Positions 55,732-64,000 of a stretch of 64,000 nucleotides of DNA are shown here, piece after piece. Made by a program: the position numbers and the translations under genes. Below the pieces are notes generated by a model, which saw nothing but the letters and a program-made list of their open reading frames with translations, searched no databases and was not told the origin of the DNA. The DNA lies in assembly GCF_050015995.1 (NCBI RefSeq), contig NZ_JBNHEP010000094.1, positions 46,416 to 110,415 on the forward strand. Reading direction: 5' to 3'. Position 1 is the stretch's first letter. Each line of letters begins with the position of its first letter. The DNA is from Trichodesmium sp050015995. GTDB lineage: Bacteria > Cyanobacteriota > Cyanobacteriia > Cyanobacteriales > Microcoleaceae.

Positions 55732-57159
55732 TTACACTAAACCAAGTTTTTCTCGGCAACGTTCGACATATAAACCAGCGATATTATCAATAGAGTTTAC
55801 CCTTTTTACTTGTTGAAAATATTCTAAAGCCGCTGCATATTTACCAACTTTCCACCCCTTAATTCCTTTATTAAATATTGATATAGTTGCAATTTTTTCC
55901 GGTTCAATAATATTATTTTCAGTACCTAGTAGCTCATAAATATTGACAGCCTTTTGCTTTCCACGGAGCTTCACTTTATCAATCCACCTGTAATAAATTT
56001 TTTCACAATAACTAGACTGATTATTCTGGTTATTTTGAATCTGATTACTGAAATTTTCTTGGCTATTAAGGCTATTACGTTTAGTTTCTATCTGTTGTCC
56101 TGTTTTATAATTATTTTGACATATTTCTATTTCAGAGATGACTTTCTGACTCACAATAATTGAACATCCATAAGTCTTAGTTAAACTTTCTAAACGTGAT
56201 GCAGTATTAACAACATCTCCAATCACTGTAGAATCCATTCTTTTTTCAGAACCCAAAGTTCCAATAACACCAATACCTGTATGAATACCAATACCAATTT
56301 TTACAGGTTCTCTCAGATTATATTTATGATAATTAACATTAAAATCTTGCAAACTTTCCTGCATCATTACAGCAGCTTTTAACGCATTTAAACTATGGCA
56401 TTCATGTTGATCAAATACTGCCATAATTGCATCACCTAAGAATTTATCTATAAATCCTTGATTAGCAGAAATACAAGCACTCATTTGCTGAAAAAAAGAA
56501 TTTAACCACTTAAAAGTATCTCTAGCATTTTGTGATTCAGCTATTGCTGTAAATCCTCTAATATCACAAAATAAAACTGTTAATTCTTCTTCTGTGGCAT
56601 CCCCAAGCTGAATCGAGTCTACTCCTTCGGGTGCTATTCTAGATAAAAACTGTTCTGGTACAAACAACCGAAATTTCTCGGATAAAAGCTGATTAATTCG
56701 TAATGCAGCCGATAGTTGTAAATTATTTTGTTCATCTAGTTCTTGACTATTTTTATATTTTGTAGCTTGAGAACGTATTTCATTTAGTTGCAAAAGATTA
56801 GCTACCTTTGCTAAAAGTAAACGAGTATTAAATGGTTTTGTAATATAGTCATCCCCCATCAATTCTAAACCTTTCAATTTAGATTTTTCATCATCTAAAG
56901 CTGTTAAAAAAATTATAGGAATTGTCTTTAATTTGGGATTATCACGTAAGCATTGACAAACTTCAAATCCATTAATTTCAGGCATCATTACATCTAGTAA
57001 TATCAAATCAGGGGGAGATTGACTAGCAACTTGTAGCGCTTCTTTGCCATTGTTTGCTGATATAGTCGAGTAGCCTTCTAATATTAATATTTCTTCTAAT
57101 AGAATTAGATTATCTGGCTCATCATCAACCACTAGAATACATGGCTGCTTGTTAGACAT
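55732..57159 (-). CDS. Response regulator fused to class III nucleotide cyclase
   Basis: 475 residues. A receiver domain (1-125) has the acidic pair in VVDDEPDN and phospho-acceptor D56 in LILLDVMMPE. After a helical linker comes a class III cyclase domain (about 195-365). Its metal-binding Asp is in VLFCDIRGFT, the second in DKFLGDAIMAVF, and MDSTVIGDVVNTASRLE carries the purine-contact and transition-state residues. A C-terminal segment with two or three TPR-like helices ends it. It should make cAMP (or cGMP) on phosphorylation. The partner kinase may be the hybrid kinase at 59579-61777, but distance gives only weak support. Confidence 0.88.
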   Translation of the reverse strand: MSNKQPCILVVDDEPDNLILLEEILILEGYSTISANNGKEALQVASQSPPDLILLDVMMPEINGFEVCQCLRDNPKLKTIPIIFLTALDDEKSKLKGLELMGDDYITKPFNTRLLLAKVANLLQLNEIRSQATKYKNSQELDEQNNLQLSAALRINQLLSEKFRLFVPEQFLSRIAPEGVDSIQLGDATEEELTVLFCDIRGFTAIAESQNARDTFKWLNSFFQQMSACISANQGFIDKFLGDAIMAVFDQHECHSLNALKAAVMMQESLQDFNVNYHKYNLREPVKIGIGIHTGIGVIGTLGSEKRMDSTVIGDVVNTASRLESLTKTYGCSIIVSQKVISEIEICQNNYKTGQQIETKRNSLNSQENFSNQIQNNQNNQSSYCEKIYYRWIDKVKLRGKQKAVNIYELLGTENNIIEPEKIATISIFNKGIKGWKVGKYAAALEYFQQVKRVNSIDNIAGLYVERCREKLGLV

Positions 57160-59578
57160 ATTATTTAGTAAAATTTATGAACTTTGAGTAACTCAATTTT
57201 TTTGCTTTTGAGAGTAATTTGATAATAGGATTGTATGAGAATTGCGAAAGTTTAATTCAGTCAGAGCTATAGGGTTTGAGTTAAGAGAAAAGTATTGGTT
57301 TTATTAGGTTTGCTGATTTTTTTTGCTTTCCTAAATTTTGCTTTACTTGCTATATTATATCTCTTCCAAAAGTTATTATTAAATCAATTAAAGATATAAA
57401 ATCAACAATTTTATCTCCCTATCTCCTATTCCCTGACTTCTGTAATAAATCTACTGCCAAATAATAAAAATCAACAATAACAAATACTTCTAAGAGTTTT
57501 AACTTTAGTGCAAAATTATTGTGTGACCGGAAAACTAAGGTTGAAAGCCTCTGCTAAATATGGGAGAAAAAAAATTTCCTTTTAACCAATCCTCAATGTT
57601 TTAAGAAGAGGTAATTATTAATTATTAATTGTTAATTATTAATTATTGAATATATGTTCCCTCTTTTTAGTTTAGCCTTTAATTCTATACTATATATAGC
57701 AAGCCTAAATTATTGGTCAAAAATTCCAAATATAGATAAATACTCTGAAACTCTTACCCCTGTTCCCTTTTTCCAAAATATTTTTTACACAACCATGTCG
57801 AGTACTGTTATATAAGTTTTAACCAGAAAATTGGGTTTCCAGCGCCTTGCTTTTCAGGCTATTTTACTATCTGTAATACCAATTCCCAAAAATAATGCTT
57901 AACTTCCGATGGGACTTCAGTTATTAAGTAATAAGTAAGCTTGAGTCATTTTTTTAACGATTATCGCCATTAAGCGGATTTACTACTTATGTCTAATAAC
58001 CCTGCTCCCTGCTCCCTGCTCTGTAGGGAAGTTGCATGCAACGTCCCTACCATTAGGAGATGTAGCAACACTTTTGAGATTTGGTATAATATATTTGGTC
58101 TGAAAAACATCAACTACCGTTGTTAACCATTTTTATATAGGGTTTCTCAGATTAAAGAGGTACAGTATTTTTTTGTTCCCTATTCCCTATTCTCTAAAAT
58201 CCAAAACTTATGTATCTCACTATTGGTGAGCATTGCTATAATTGTATTTATTAATAATTGAATGTCTGGTATTTGCCCAATAAAAGCTGATACTCAATGA
58301 GGATATCTCTCCTAGAGACATAATCTAAAAATCAGATTTTTAGGTAGTTGCTGGGGGTGATTTATCAGAGTAAAAACGGAGAATTAGAAAGTATAAGAAG
58401 ACTGAATTTGTTAGCATTATTAAATGAAATGTTAACCTACAGATCGGGTTTTGCTTAGTATAAATATCCGTTACTTCACTACAGACTATATTCAAAAAAT
58501 GGTAATCAATCTTAGATATTTTTGATAACTAGGGCTTGCTGATTAACTCTAAAAGCCTTTATCTGTAAGTCCCATTAGCCTTTTTTCACAGAAAGAAGTG
58601 TCAGCTTTTTGCTTACTCTAGTTCAAAATATGAGCATTTTGAGCAGACAAGGGCGGAAAAACCTCAGACAATTCTTTCTTCTACTTCCTCTGTAATTCCT
58701 ATTCCTCCTGACTTCCCCTCCTGGGAGGGGTTAGGGGTGGGTTGACTCCTGACTCCTGATTCCTACCCGAACCCACGCATACTTTTTCAGCAAACCCTAA
58801 CTATTTTTGACTAATTTACTACTTTATAATAGCTCGAAAATACTTGTAACTTGTGTATTTGAAACTAATGTATTATAGAAAATTATTTGTATTTATTAAA
58901 ACTAATAACTTTCCTAGAGACGAAATTAGAATATTTTGAATAATTAATTACTTTTAGTAGAGAAATTTTAAATTTGCTATCTAATACCATTTTGAAAAAA
59001 CAATGTTACGAATAGTAAGGGGGATAAAAAGATTTTACAGCAAATACCCCTTTGATAAATAAAGATGATTTACGAACTAAAAAATGGTATTAAAACTATT
59101 CATTATGCCGACTGACTTCTGACTTCCCCTCCACGGTCGGGGTTAGGGGTGGGTTGACTCCTAAAAATTTCCCTAGATATTTGTAGCAAACATTTATCAA
59201 ATTGGTATAACAGATAATTCTGATATAGCGTTTTTATTTTAGATGCGGAAACTGAGTCCTCTGAAAAAGGGAATAGGGAATAGGGAATGGTAAAGGATTA
59301 AAAACAGTATTAAATTGTGAAAAATACAAGGTAATTGGTACTCAATACAGCATTTTTTTATTAGCAAAAACCTAAATTTAGATTGAAATCTGATTTTCAA
59401 ACTCTATAGAAATCCCATTTAAACAGTTAAGTTATCAAGGTATTATATTTGGGGATGAGCTAGATACCAGCAAGGGTAAACTATGGATATCAAAAAATAA
59501 GCGTGGGAGTCTTAACTGATAGAAAAAAATTGAAATACTTAGAAAAAAATTAGTTCAGTAAAATCTTCTTTGCTTTGA
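57160..59578. repeat. 2.4-kb gene-free spacer with several elements
   Basis: Between two signalling genes on the minus strand, no frame is convincing. It holds an attaattatt run (57612-57652), a gtaataccaa end (57876), an insertion-like element with a 4-bp target repeat at 58531-58798, and an inverted pair TAATACCATTTTGAAAA / TTAAAAAATGGTATTA (about 58982-59092). There are also two copies of the block GGTTAGGGGTGGGTTGACTC at about 58728 and 59140, and a gggaata run at 59270-59290. Confidence 0.55.
58531..58798. mobile_element. 268-bp non-autonomous element with AACT target duplication
   Basis: The inverted ends are AGGGCTTGCTGA and TCAGCAAACCCT, and AACT occurs directly on both sides (58527-58530 and 58799-58802). 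The ends resemble those of IS4-type elements with gggcttgctga termini, so this is probably a deletion derivative. No transposase remains inside; it contains a gactcct run. Confidence 0.7.
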
Positions 59579-61777
59579 CTAATTACCCAGCAAAGACTTG
59601 ACAATAGAAATCATCTCCTCAATATTTAAAGGCTTACTCAGATAAGCTACTGCACCAGCATTCAAACATCTTTCTTTATCACCTGGCATTGCCATAGCAG
59701 TTACAGCAATAACTGGTACAGACTGCCACATAGAATGATCCTTAATTCTCTTAATTAATTCTAATCCATCAACCTCTGGTAACTGAATATCCATCAAAAT
59801 TAAATTAGGTAAATTTGGAGAAGTAACCAAAGGAGAATTAATCGTATCCAACATAGTTTGACCATCACTAATTAACTCAACTTCATAGCCCTCTAACTCC
59901 AATACTTGAGAAATTAATAGTTGATTATAAGGTTGATCTTCAACAATTAAAATTCTAATAGACTTTTCAGTTTCTAATATTTCCTCATTAACACTATCTG
60001 AAGATACTTCAGAACTAAATTCTGATGCTGAATTAACTATTAACTCATGTCGCATTTCTGTTAATGGTAACCAAACACGAAAAGTGCTACCCTTGCTCAC
60101 TTGAGAATCTAAAGAAATAGTTCCACCATGCAATTCAGCCAATCTTTTTGTCAAAGCTAAACCCAAACCCGTACCTTCATGTCTTCTAGATAAAGAAGAG
60201 TCAATCTGTTGAAAAGGTCTAAATAATATTTCCCATCTATCTTCAGGAATACCAATTCCAGAATCTTTCACCTCTAAACATAAATAAGGTGTACTAGAAT
60301 TAATTGGAGAACAATCAGGTCGATAATCACCTTGAATTTGACTACCATACCCTAAACGTCCGCTCAGTTTAACTTTTCCCCCTTCTGGTGTAAACTTAAT
60401 AGCATTAGAAAGTAAATTAATAATTATTTGCCTAACCCGACGCTGATCCAGATAAACAGTAGATATACGATAATCTAATTCTAGGGATAAAGCCAATCTT
60501 TTTTTATCAGCTCGTGGCTGAATCATTTTCAAACAATCTTTACAAACTTCGTGAATATTAATTAGCTCTAAACTTAGCTCTGTTTTCCCCGACTCAATCT
60601 TAGATAAATCCAGAATATCATTAATCAGTTGTAGTAGATGTTGACCGCTTTTTTGAATGAGTCGAACTTGATTAACTTGGCGATCGCTTAACGGGTCTGA
60701 TATTTGTCGTTGTAATAAATCAGAGAACCCTAAAATGCTATTAAGTGGAGTTCTCAATTCGTGAGACATAGAAGCCAAAAACTCTGATTTTAACTGAGAA
60801 GAACGCTCTAATTCTTCATTAATTTGACGTAGACGTTCTTGAGATTGTGCTCTTTCTATAGCTACTCCTAGAGTACGACAAGCTGCAAAAAGCATATCTT
60901 TTTGATCTGCTTCTTGTAGTTTTTGGAGGTTACGAGATTCCAGAGTTAAAACACCAATAATTGTCCCATCTGTGGCTGGAATTGGGAAAATTCCTAGTTG
61001 ACCAATAGCCGGATGGCGAAATCCTGGTATAGAATTAGGTTGATGAGCATAATCTTGAACATACATAGGTTTGCCACTTTCTACTACTTCCCACAAAAGT
61101 CCTTGACCATAAGGGATACCCTGTTTCAATAAACCTTCCATTTCAGCTACTGCTAGTTCACCATAAGTAGCAATAAATTGAGAGGTAATCTGATTAGAAA
61201 TTGGCCCTGCTTGACGATTTACTCCTTCCCCATTGATAACTTTGACATCCCCAAAGGCAGCATTCATTACCTCTACGAGATAATTAAGGGCAAATTGGGC
61301 TATTTCTCTCAAGCTGTCTGAGTATTGCAGTCGTTCGTTGAGACCTAGAAGAAATCTTAATCTTCTTAATTCAGCATTGAGACTAACTTGAGACCGTTGA
61401 TATATACTTACATCTCGAAAGGTTAATAGATGACCCCCATCTGATGCCAAGGTGCAGTCCACTTTCAGGCAAATACCATTAGCTTGTTCAATATATAATA
61501 ATTTACTTTCTGTTTCTATCTTGAGCAGACAGTTTTGTAGTTGTTGACATTGTTCGGTTGACCAATAACCTTGAGCAACTATTTCGGCAAAGATGTTATC
61601 CCTATGGGGTTTTAATTTTAGCCACTCTGGTAATAATCCCCAAATTTCTGGCAGTTTCTGATTAAATAGAATTAAGTGATTAGAATTATCGAAGAGAGCA
61701 ATACCATTATCTATTTGGTTCAGGATGAGTTCTTGCTCTTCCTTCAACCTTTGTAAATCCATTTCAAAATCATTCAT
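59579..61777 (-). CDS. Hybrid histidine kinase (PAS-like, GAF, HisKA, HATPase, REC)
   Basis: From ATG 61777 the protein has about 732 residues (MNDFEMDLQRLKEEQELILN). An N-terminal PAS-like segment (NGIALFDNSNHLILFNQKLP) is followed by a GAF domain (GQGLLWEVVESGKPMYVQDY), the HisKA box (FLASMSHELRTPLNSILGFS), HATPase N box and G boxes (IINLLSNAIKFTPEGGK, DSGIGIPED, GTGLGLALTKRL) and a C-terminal receiver with ILMDIQLPEVDG. An upstream ATG at 61915 would add 46 residues derived from a dispersed repeat, so I prefer 61777. The signal sensed is unknown. Confidence 0.92.
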   Translation of the reverse strand: MNDFEMDLQRLKEEQELILNQIDNGIALFDNSNHLILFNQKLPEIWGLLPEWLKLKPHRDNIFAEIVAQGYWSTEQCQQLQNCLLKIETESKLLYIEQANGICLKVDCTLASDGGHLLTFRDVSIYQRSQVSLNAELRRLRFLLGLNERLQYSDSLREIAQFALNYLVEVMNAAFGDVKVINGEGVNRQAGPISNQITSQFIATYGELAVAEMEGLLKQGIPYGQGLLWEVVESGKPMYVQDYAHQPNSIPGFRHPAIGQLGIFPIPATDGTIIGVLTLESRNLQKLQEADQKDMLFAACRTLGVAIERAQSQERLRQINEELERSSQLKSEFLASMSHELRTPLNSILGFSDLLQRQISDPLSDRQVNQVRLIQKSGQHLLQLINDILDLSKIESGKTELSLELINIHEVCKDCLKMIQPRADKKRLALSLELDYRISTVYLDQRRVRQIIINLLSNAIKFTPEGGKVKLSGRLGYGSQIQGDYRPDCSPINSSTPYLCLEVKDSGIGIPEDRWEILFRPFQQIDSSLSRRHEGTGLGLALTKRLAELHGGTISLDSQVSKGSTFRVWLPLTEMRHELIVNSASEFSSEVSSDSVNEEILETEKSIRILIVEDQPYNQLLISQVLELEGYEVELISDGQTMLDTINSPLVTSPNLPNLILMDIQLPEVDGLELIKRIKDHSMWQSVPVIAVTAMAMPGDKERCLNAGAVAYLSKPLNIEEMISIVKSLLGN

Positions 61778-62767
61778 GTTTTTATCTGCTTGACGTGCGG
61801 AATATGGGTTAGAAGTTAGGTAGGGGAGCCGTCGGTAGGGCGGCGTACAGGAGAAAGCAGTCATAATTAATAGGTTTGTCTCATTTTTTATGTCGTAATT
61901 TATCTTTTTCGTCAAATATAAATTTCCGATAAAATATTTTAATACTGCTTATTATTCGTAACATTCTTTTTTTTTAATGGTATTAGAAGTTATGAGTTGT
62001 GAGTCAGCTTTTAGCAATCAGGAGTCATGGCTTTTAACTATTCCTTTTTGACATTTTTATCTATTTTTTGTCTATCGACAGTTATTAAGTAGAGTAAGTT
62101 AAAACATGGGGTTGGAGATTTCCATAAAACGCCTTAAACCACTGAAATAAAAATTTTTGAGCTAATTTACAATTTGATACATAACCTACAAAATTTACCA
62201 CGCTTTACTTATGAAATTACTGTTAGTAAAAGTTTTCAGCTAGTACAATTTCACTCTTGATTTTCAATAGATTACTTTTGAATGTATAAATTATGTTAAA
62301 ATGATGCAATCGGAGTAATATCAAATCGTAATTTATTAACTACAAAGTTTAATTATTAATTTACTCAATTTTTTTGAGAAAATGTTTGTCAAATTAAGTA
62401 TTAAGAGACTTGTTTATAAACTAAATATTCAGGATTGAATAAGGCCAGGGATTGAAATTCTACTGCTTGATAGAGTATAAGTATTCATACTCCTAAAGTT
62501 ATTAGGTGATAAATAGTTATGTTTTCGTCTATTCTCTATTCCCTGTTCCCTATCTCCTTTTTTATATTTAATACATTCAATCTGTTACACCTAAAAATCA
62601 ACACAACTACTCTATGTTTTTAACTTCATTGCCGATCGAGCTATAGTAATTTTCACCCTTGGTTAGAAACAGATTTTGGATTTTTGGGAATAGGGATAGG
62701 GAATAGAGAATTAGGGAAGAGAAAAAAAATATTTTACCTCATAAACAAGAGAACCACTAGATCTTTT
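61778..62767. repeat. Upstream spacer of the kinase gene with MITE-like element
   Basis: Around 61810-61860 is a repeat with GGGAGCCGTCGGTAGGGCGG that is in frame with the kinase but is not family-like. At 62088-62209 lies a TA-flanked element with ends AGTAGAGTAAG and CACGCTTTACT, the sister of the inner element at 7633-7758. The rest is AT-rich, with short gggaata repeats near 62690. No gene is visible. Confidence 0.6.
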
Positions 62768-62941
62768 TTATGAATCTGGAAAAGTTCGCTTTAATTCATC
62801 AATCAAATCATCAATCTCTTCTATTGCTTGATTAACATCGATTCTGAGTGTACCTAAATCGGGCTTTTCTAGAAGTTTTACTAAAGATTCCCGCTTATTT
62901 TCAATAGTAGCTAATCTTGCTTTGATTGTCTGTGAGTCCAT
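62768..62941 (-). CDS. Small helical protein of unknown function (57 aa)
   Basis: The frame MDSQTIKARLATIENKRESL ... QAIEEIDDLIDELKRTFPDS is rich in Glu, Lys and Leu with clear heptad-like spacing, so one or two amphipathic helices are expected. A CAGGAATTG ribosome-type sequence lies just before ATG at 62941. The composition is unlike chance translation of this AT-rich region. I do not recognise the family. Confidence 0.5.
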   Translation of the reverse strand: MDSQTIKARLATIENKRESLVKLLEKPDLGTLRIDVNQAIEEIDDLIDELKRTFPDS

Positions 62942-63369
62942 TGTCAATTCCTGATATACTCTAGTTAATACAGTATTTTAGTTTAACTCATTGACATCCT
63001 CATCTCGATTAAGGAAAAATATTCTAACAGGAGATTCCAAAAACTTCAAACTAAAATATCAGGGCACGGCGGTGATTTTATATCACTTTTATCCCGATCA
63101 TTAGGGACAACCAGACAGTGTTAAAGGGATCATAGACCGTTATTTTTTCAAGCTTCGACTTACTTGAAGATTTATCATCCTATATAGCAAGTCAACAAAG
63201 CTAATTTTCAGGTGATAAATATATATTCATTGATACAAAATTTGATACCGACTTTTCCTGTCTCGTTAATCGAATTTTAATGTGAGTCCCCAAGTCAAAG
63301 ATCGGATGTTTGCATCTCTAATTATCAATAGTCTCTGATTCTTGAAAAAAAATATTCTATATAATATAA
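62942..63369. other. Intergenic region, no gene seen
   Basis: It separates two small genes transcribed away from each other and so should hold both promoters. It includes a moderately GC-rich stretch at 63060-63130 (CAGGGCACGGCGGTGATTTT). I see no RNA gene. Confidence 0.35.
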
Positions 63370-63633
63370 ATGTCTAAGTTAGACCCAGATCAGGAAGCTA
63401 CAAGTGTTAGTAAAGACATATTAAAGCGCATTAACTCTCTGAAAAAAGAAAATGAAAGATTGTATAATATTTTAGCAATAGATGTTTGGGCATTAGCCAA
63501 GACTATGGATGAATTTCAGCCTGGATTTTGGGCAGCTTTTATGAAAAATCGAGATAAAGCTTTAAAAAAATTTATGGCTGATACAATTAAAAATAAGCAA
63601 AAAGATGATAGCCTTCCCCCTTTTCTGCGTTAA
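63370..63633 (+). CDS. Small protein of unknown function (87 aa)
   Basis: The product begins MSKLDPDQEATSVSKDILKR, continues with a Lys/Glu-rich helix (NSLKKENERLYNILAIDVWA) and ends in KNKQKDDSLPPFLR. The middle has EFQPGFWAAFMKNRDKALKK. The pattern looks like a real soluble helical protein, but I know no family for it. The ATG is the first one in the frame after an AT-rich run. Confidence 0.55.
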   Translation: MSKLDPDQEATSVSKDILKRINSLKKENERLYNILAIDVWALAKTMDEFQPGFWAAFMKNRDKALKKFMADTIKNKQKDDSLPPFLR

Positions 63634-64000
63634 TTTAACTTCAAAAACCTACCCATTTACCAAAAATATATAGCAGTACGAAATTGTTGGTAAAAAATTC
63701 TCAAATAGATACAAAATTTGAACTTATTACCCCCTTTTCCCTGTCTTTACCGAATTATTAATTATTAATAATTGATAATTAAATAATTCATGCCTTGAAG
63801 CCTCCCCTTGGATAGGGGAAAAAGCGGTCGGAAAGCGGAGCAGTCCGTAGGATGGGATGGCGACGTCTCCCGCTCTTAACAGAGCCGCTGCGCTTTTCAT
63901 GTCGGCGACAGCCGAAACGCCATATCCAATCGACCAAGAGAAAAGAAATAATATTTCCTTATATTCAATTCCGTAACGGTTAAAACCCGAGGTAATTATC
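63634..64000. repeat. Repeat-rich end of the window
   Basis: An attaataattgataatt run (63755-63790) is followed by a GC-rich dispersed repeat (63800-63930) with AAGCCTCCCCTTGGATAGGG, which also occurs at 24975, and CGTAGGATGGGATGGCGACG. No gene start is visible before the window ends. Confidence 0.45.

Noticed and set aside
1..64000. tRNA or rRNA genes
   Set aside because: I looked for T-loop words such as GGTTCGAATCC with matching acceptor stems in the spacers and found none; short RNAs could still be missed by eye.

Overview
The window is a low-GC, AT-rich cyanobacterial chromosome segment. HIP1-type gcgatcgc sites are common, the gene families are cyanobacterial (RTX proteins, DUF1995, DUF4330, CHAT-type TPR remnants, lone TnpB elements), and intergenic spacers are long and full of repeats. 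This suggests a filamentous marine Oscillatoriales/Microcoleaceae relative such as Trichodesmium or Okeania. That placement is inference. One 100-base run of N (40195-40294) shows it is a draft assembly.

Layout. 1-5.6 kb: a partial gene, a tnpB scrap, then a same-strand group of an AllA-like protein, two tandem Fe(II)/2-oxoglutarate oxygenases and an EamA exporter. 5.9-10 kb: asnS, then a decayed zone with a truncated protease, a CHAT-less TPR protein and an Uma2 pseudogene with three lesions. 10.2-13.9 kb: the most interesting locus, a RimK/MvdD-like ATP-grasp ligase and, upstream on the same strand, a 375-residue protein carrying eight TTxxxxEE motifs. This is the signature of plesiocin-type graspetide cores, here joined to a C-terminal RTX-like domain. 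Old IS630 debris separates the two genes. 14-24.4 kb: DUF1995, PPP phosphatase, TrmH, a 775-residue RTX protein, an IS630 deletion derivative, an M48 protease, DUF4330, a four-helix-bundle protein and a methyltransferase. 24.4-31 kb: a dead IS5-type transposase, a probable cyclic-di-AMP (ydaO) riboswitch driving a small membrane protein, a pentapeptide protein and serS. 31-41 kb: tandem repeats, a hydrolase, an N/Q-rich protein, a broken coiled-coil/TPR/SUMF1 gene whose 3' end looks like a diversity-generating-retroelement variable region, and recQ with a multiplied 3' end at the assembly gap. 41-45.5 kb: a haem-sensor diguanylate cyclase, lspA, bioY, bioB. 46-54 kb: a phosphate uptake locus (two pstS, pstC, pstA, pstB) with Pho boxes and two tnpB insertions. 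55-64 kb: a response regulator-cyclase, a hybrid histidine kinase and two small proteins.

The working systems are phosphate uptake (Pho boxes before both pstS genes, a hairpin after pstS2, then pstCAB), biotin synthesis and uptake (bioB-bioY beside lspA), and aminoacyl-tRNA synthesis. The spacers are populated by several families of short TA-flanked inverted-repeat elements (MITE-like). Some are nested, one is read in frame inside a gene, and one supplies a stop codon. All function calls are from reading the sequence; no database search was run.
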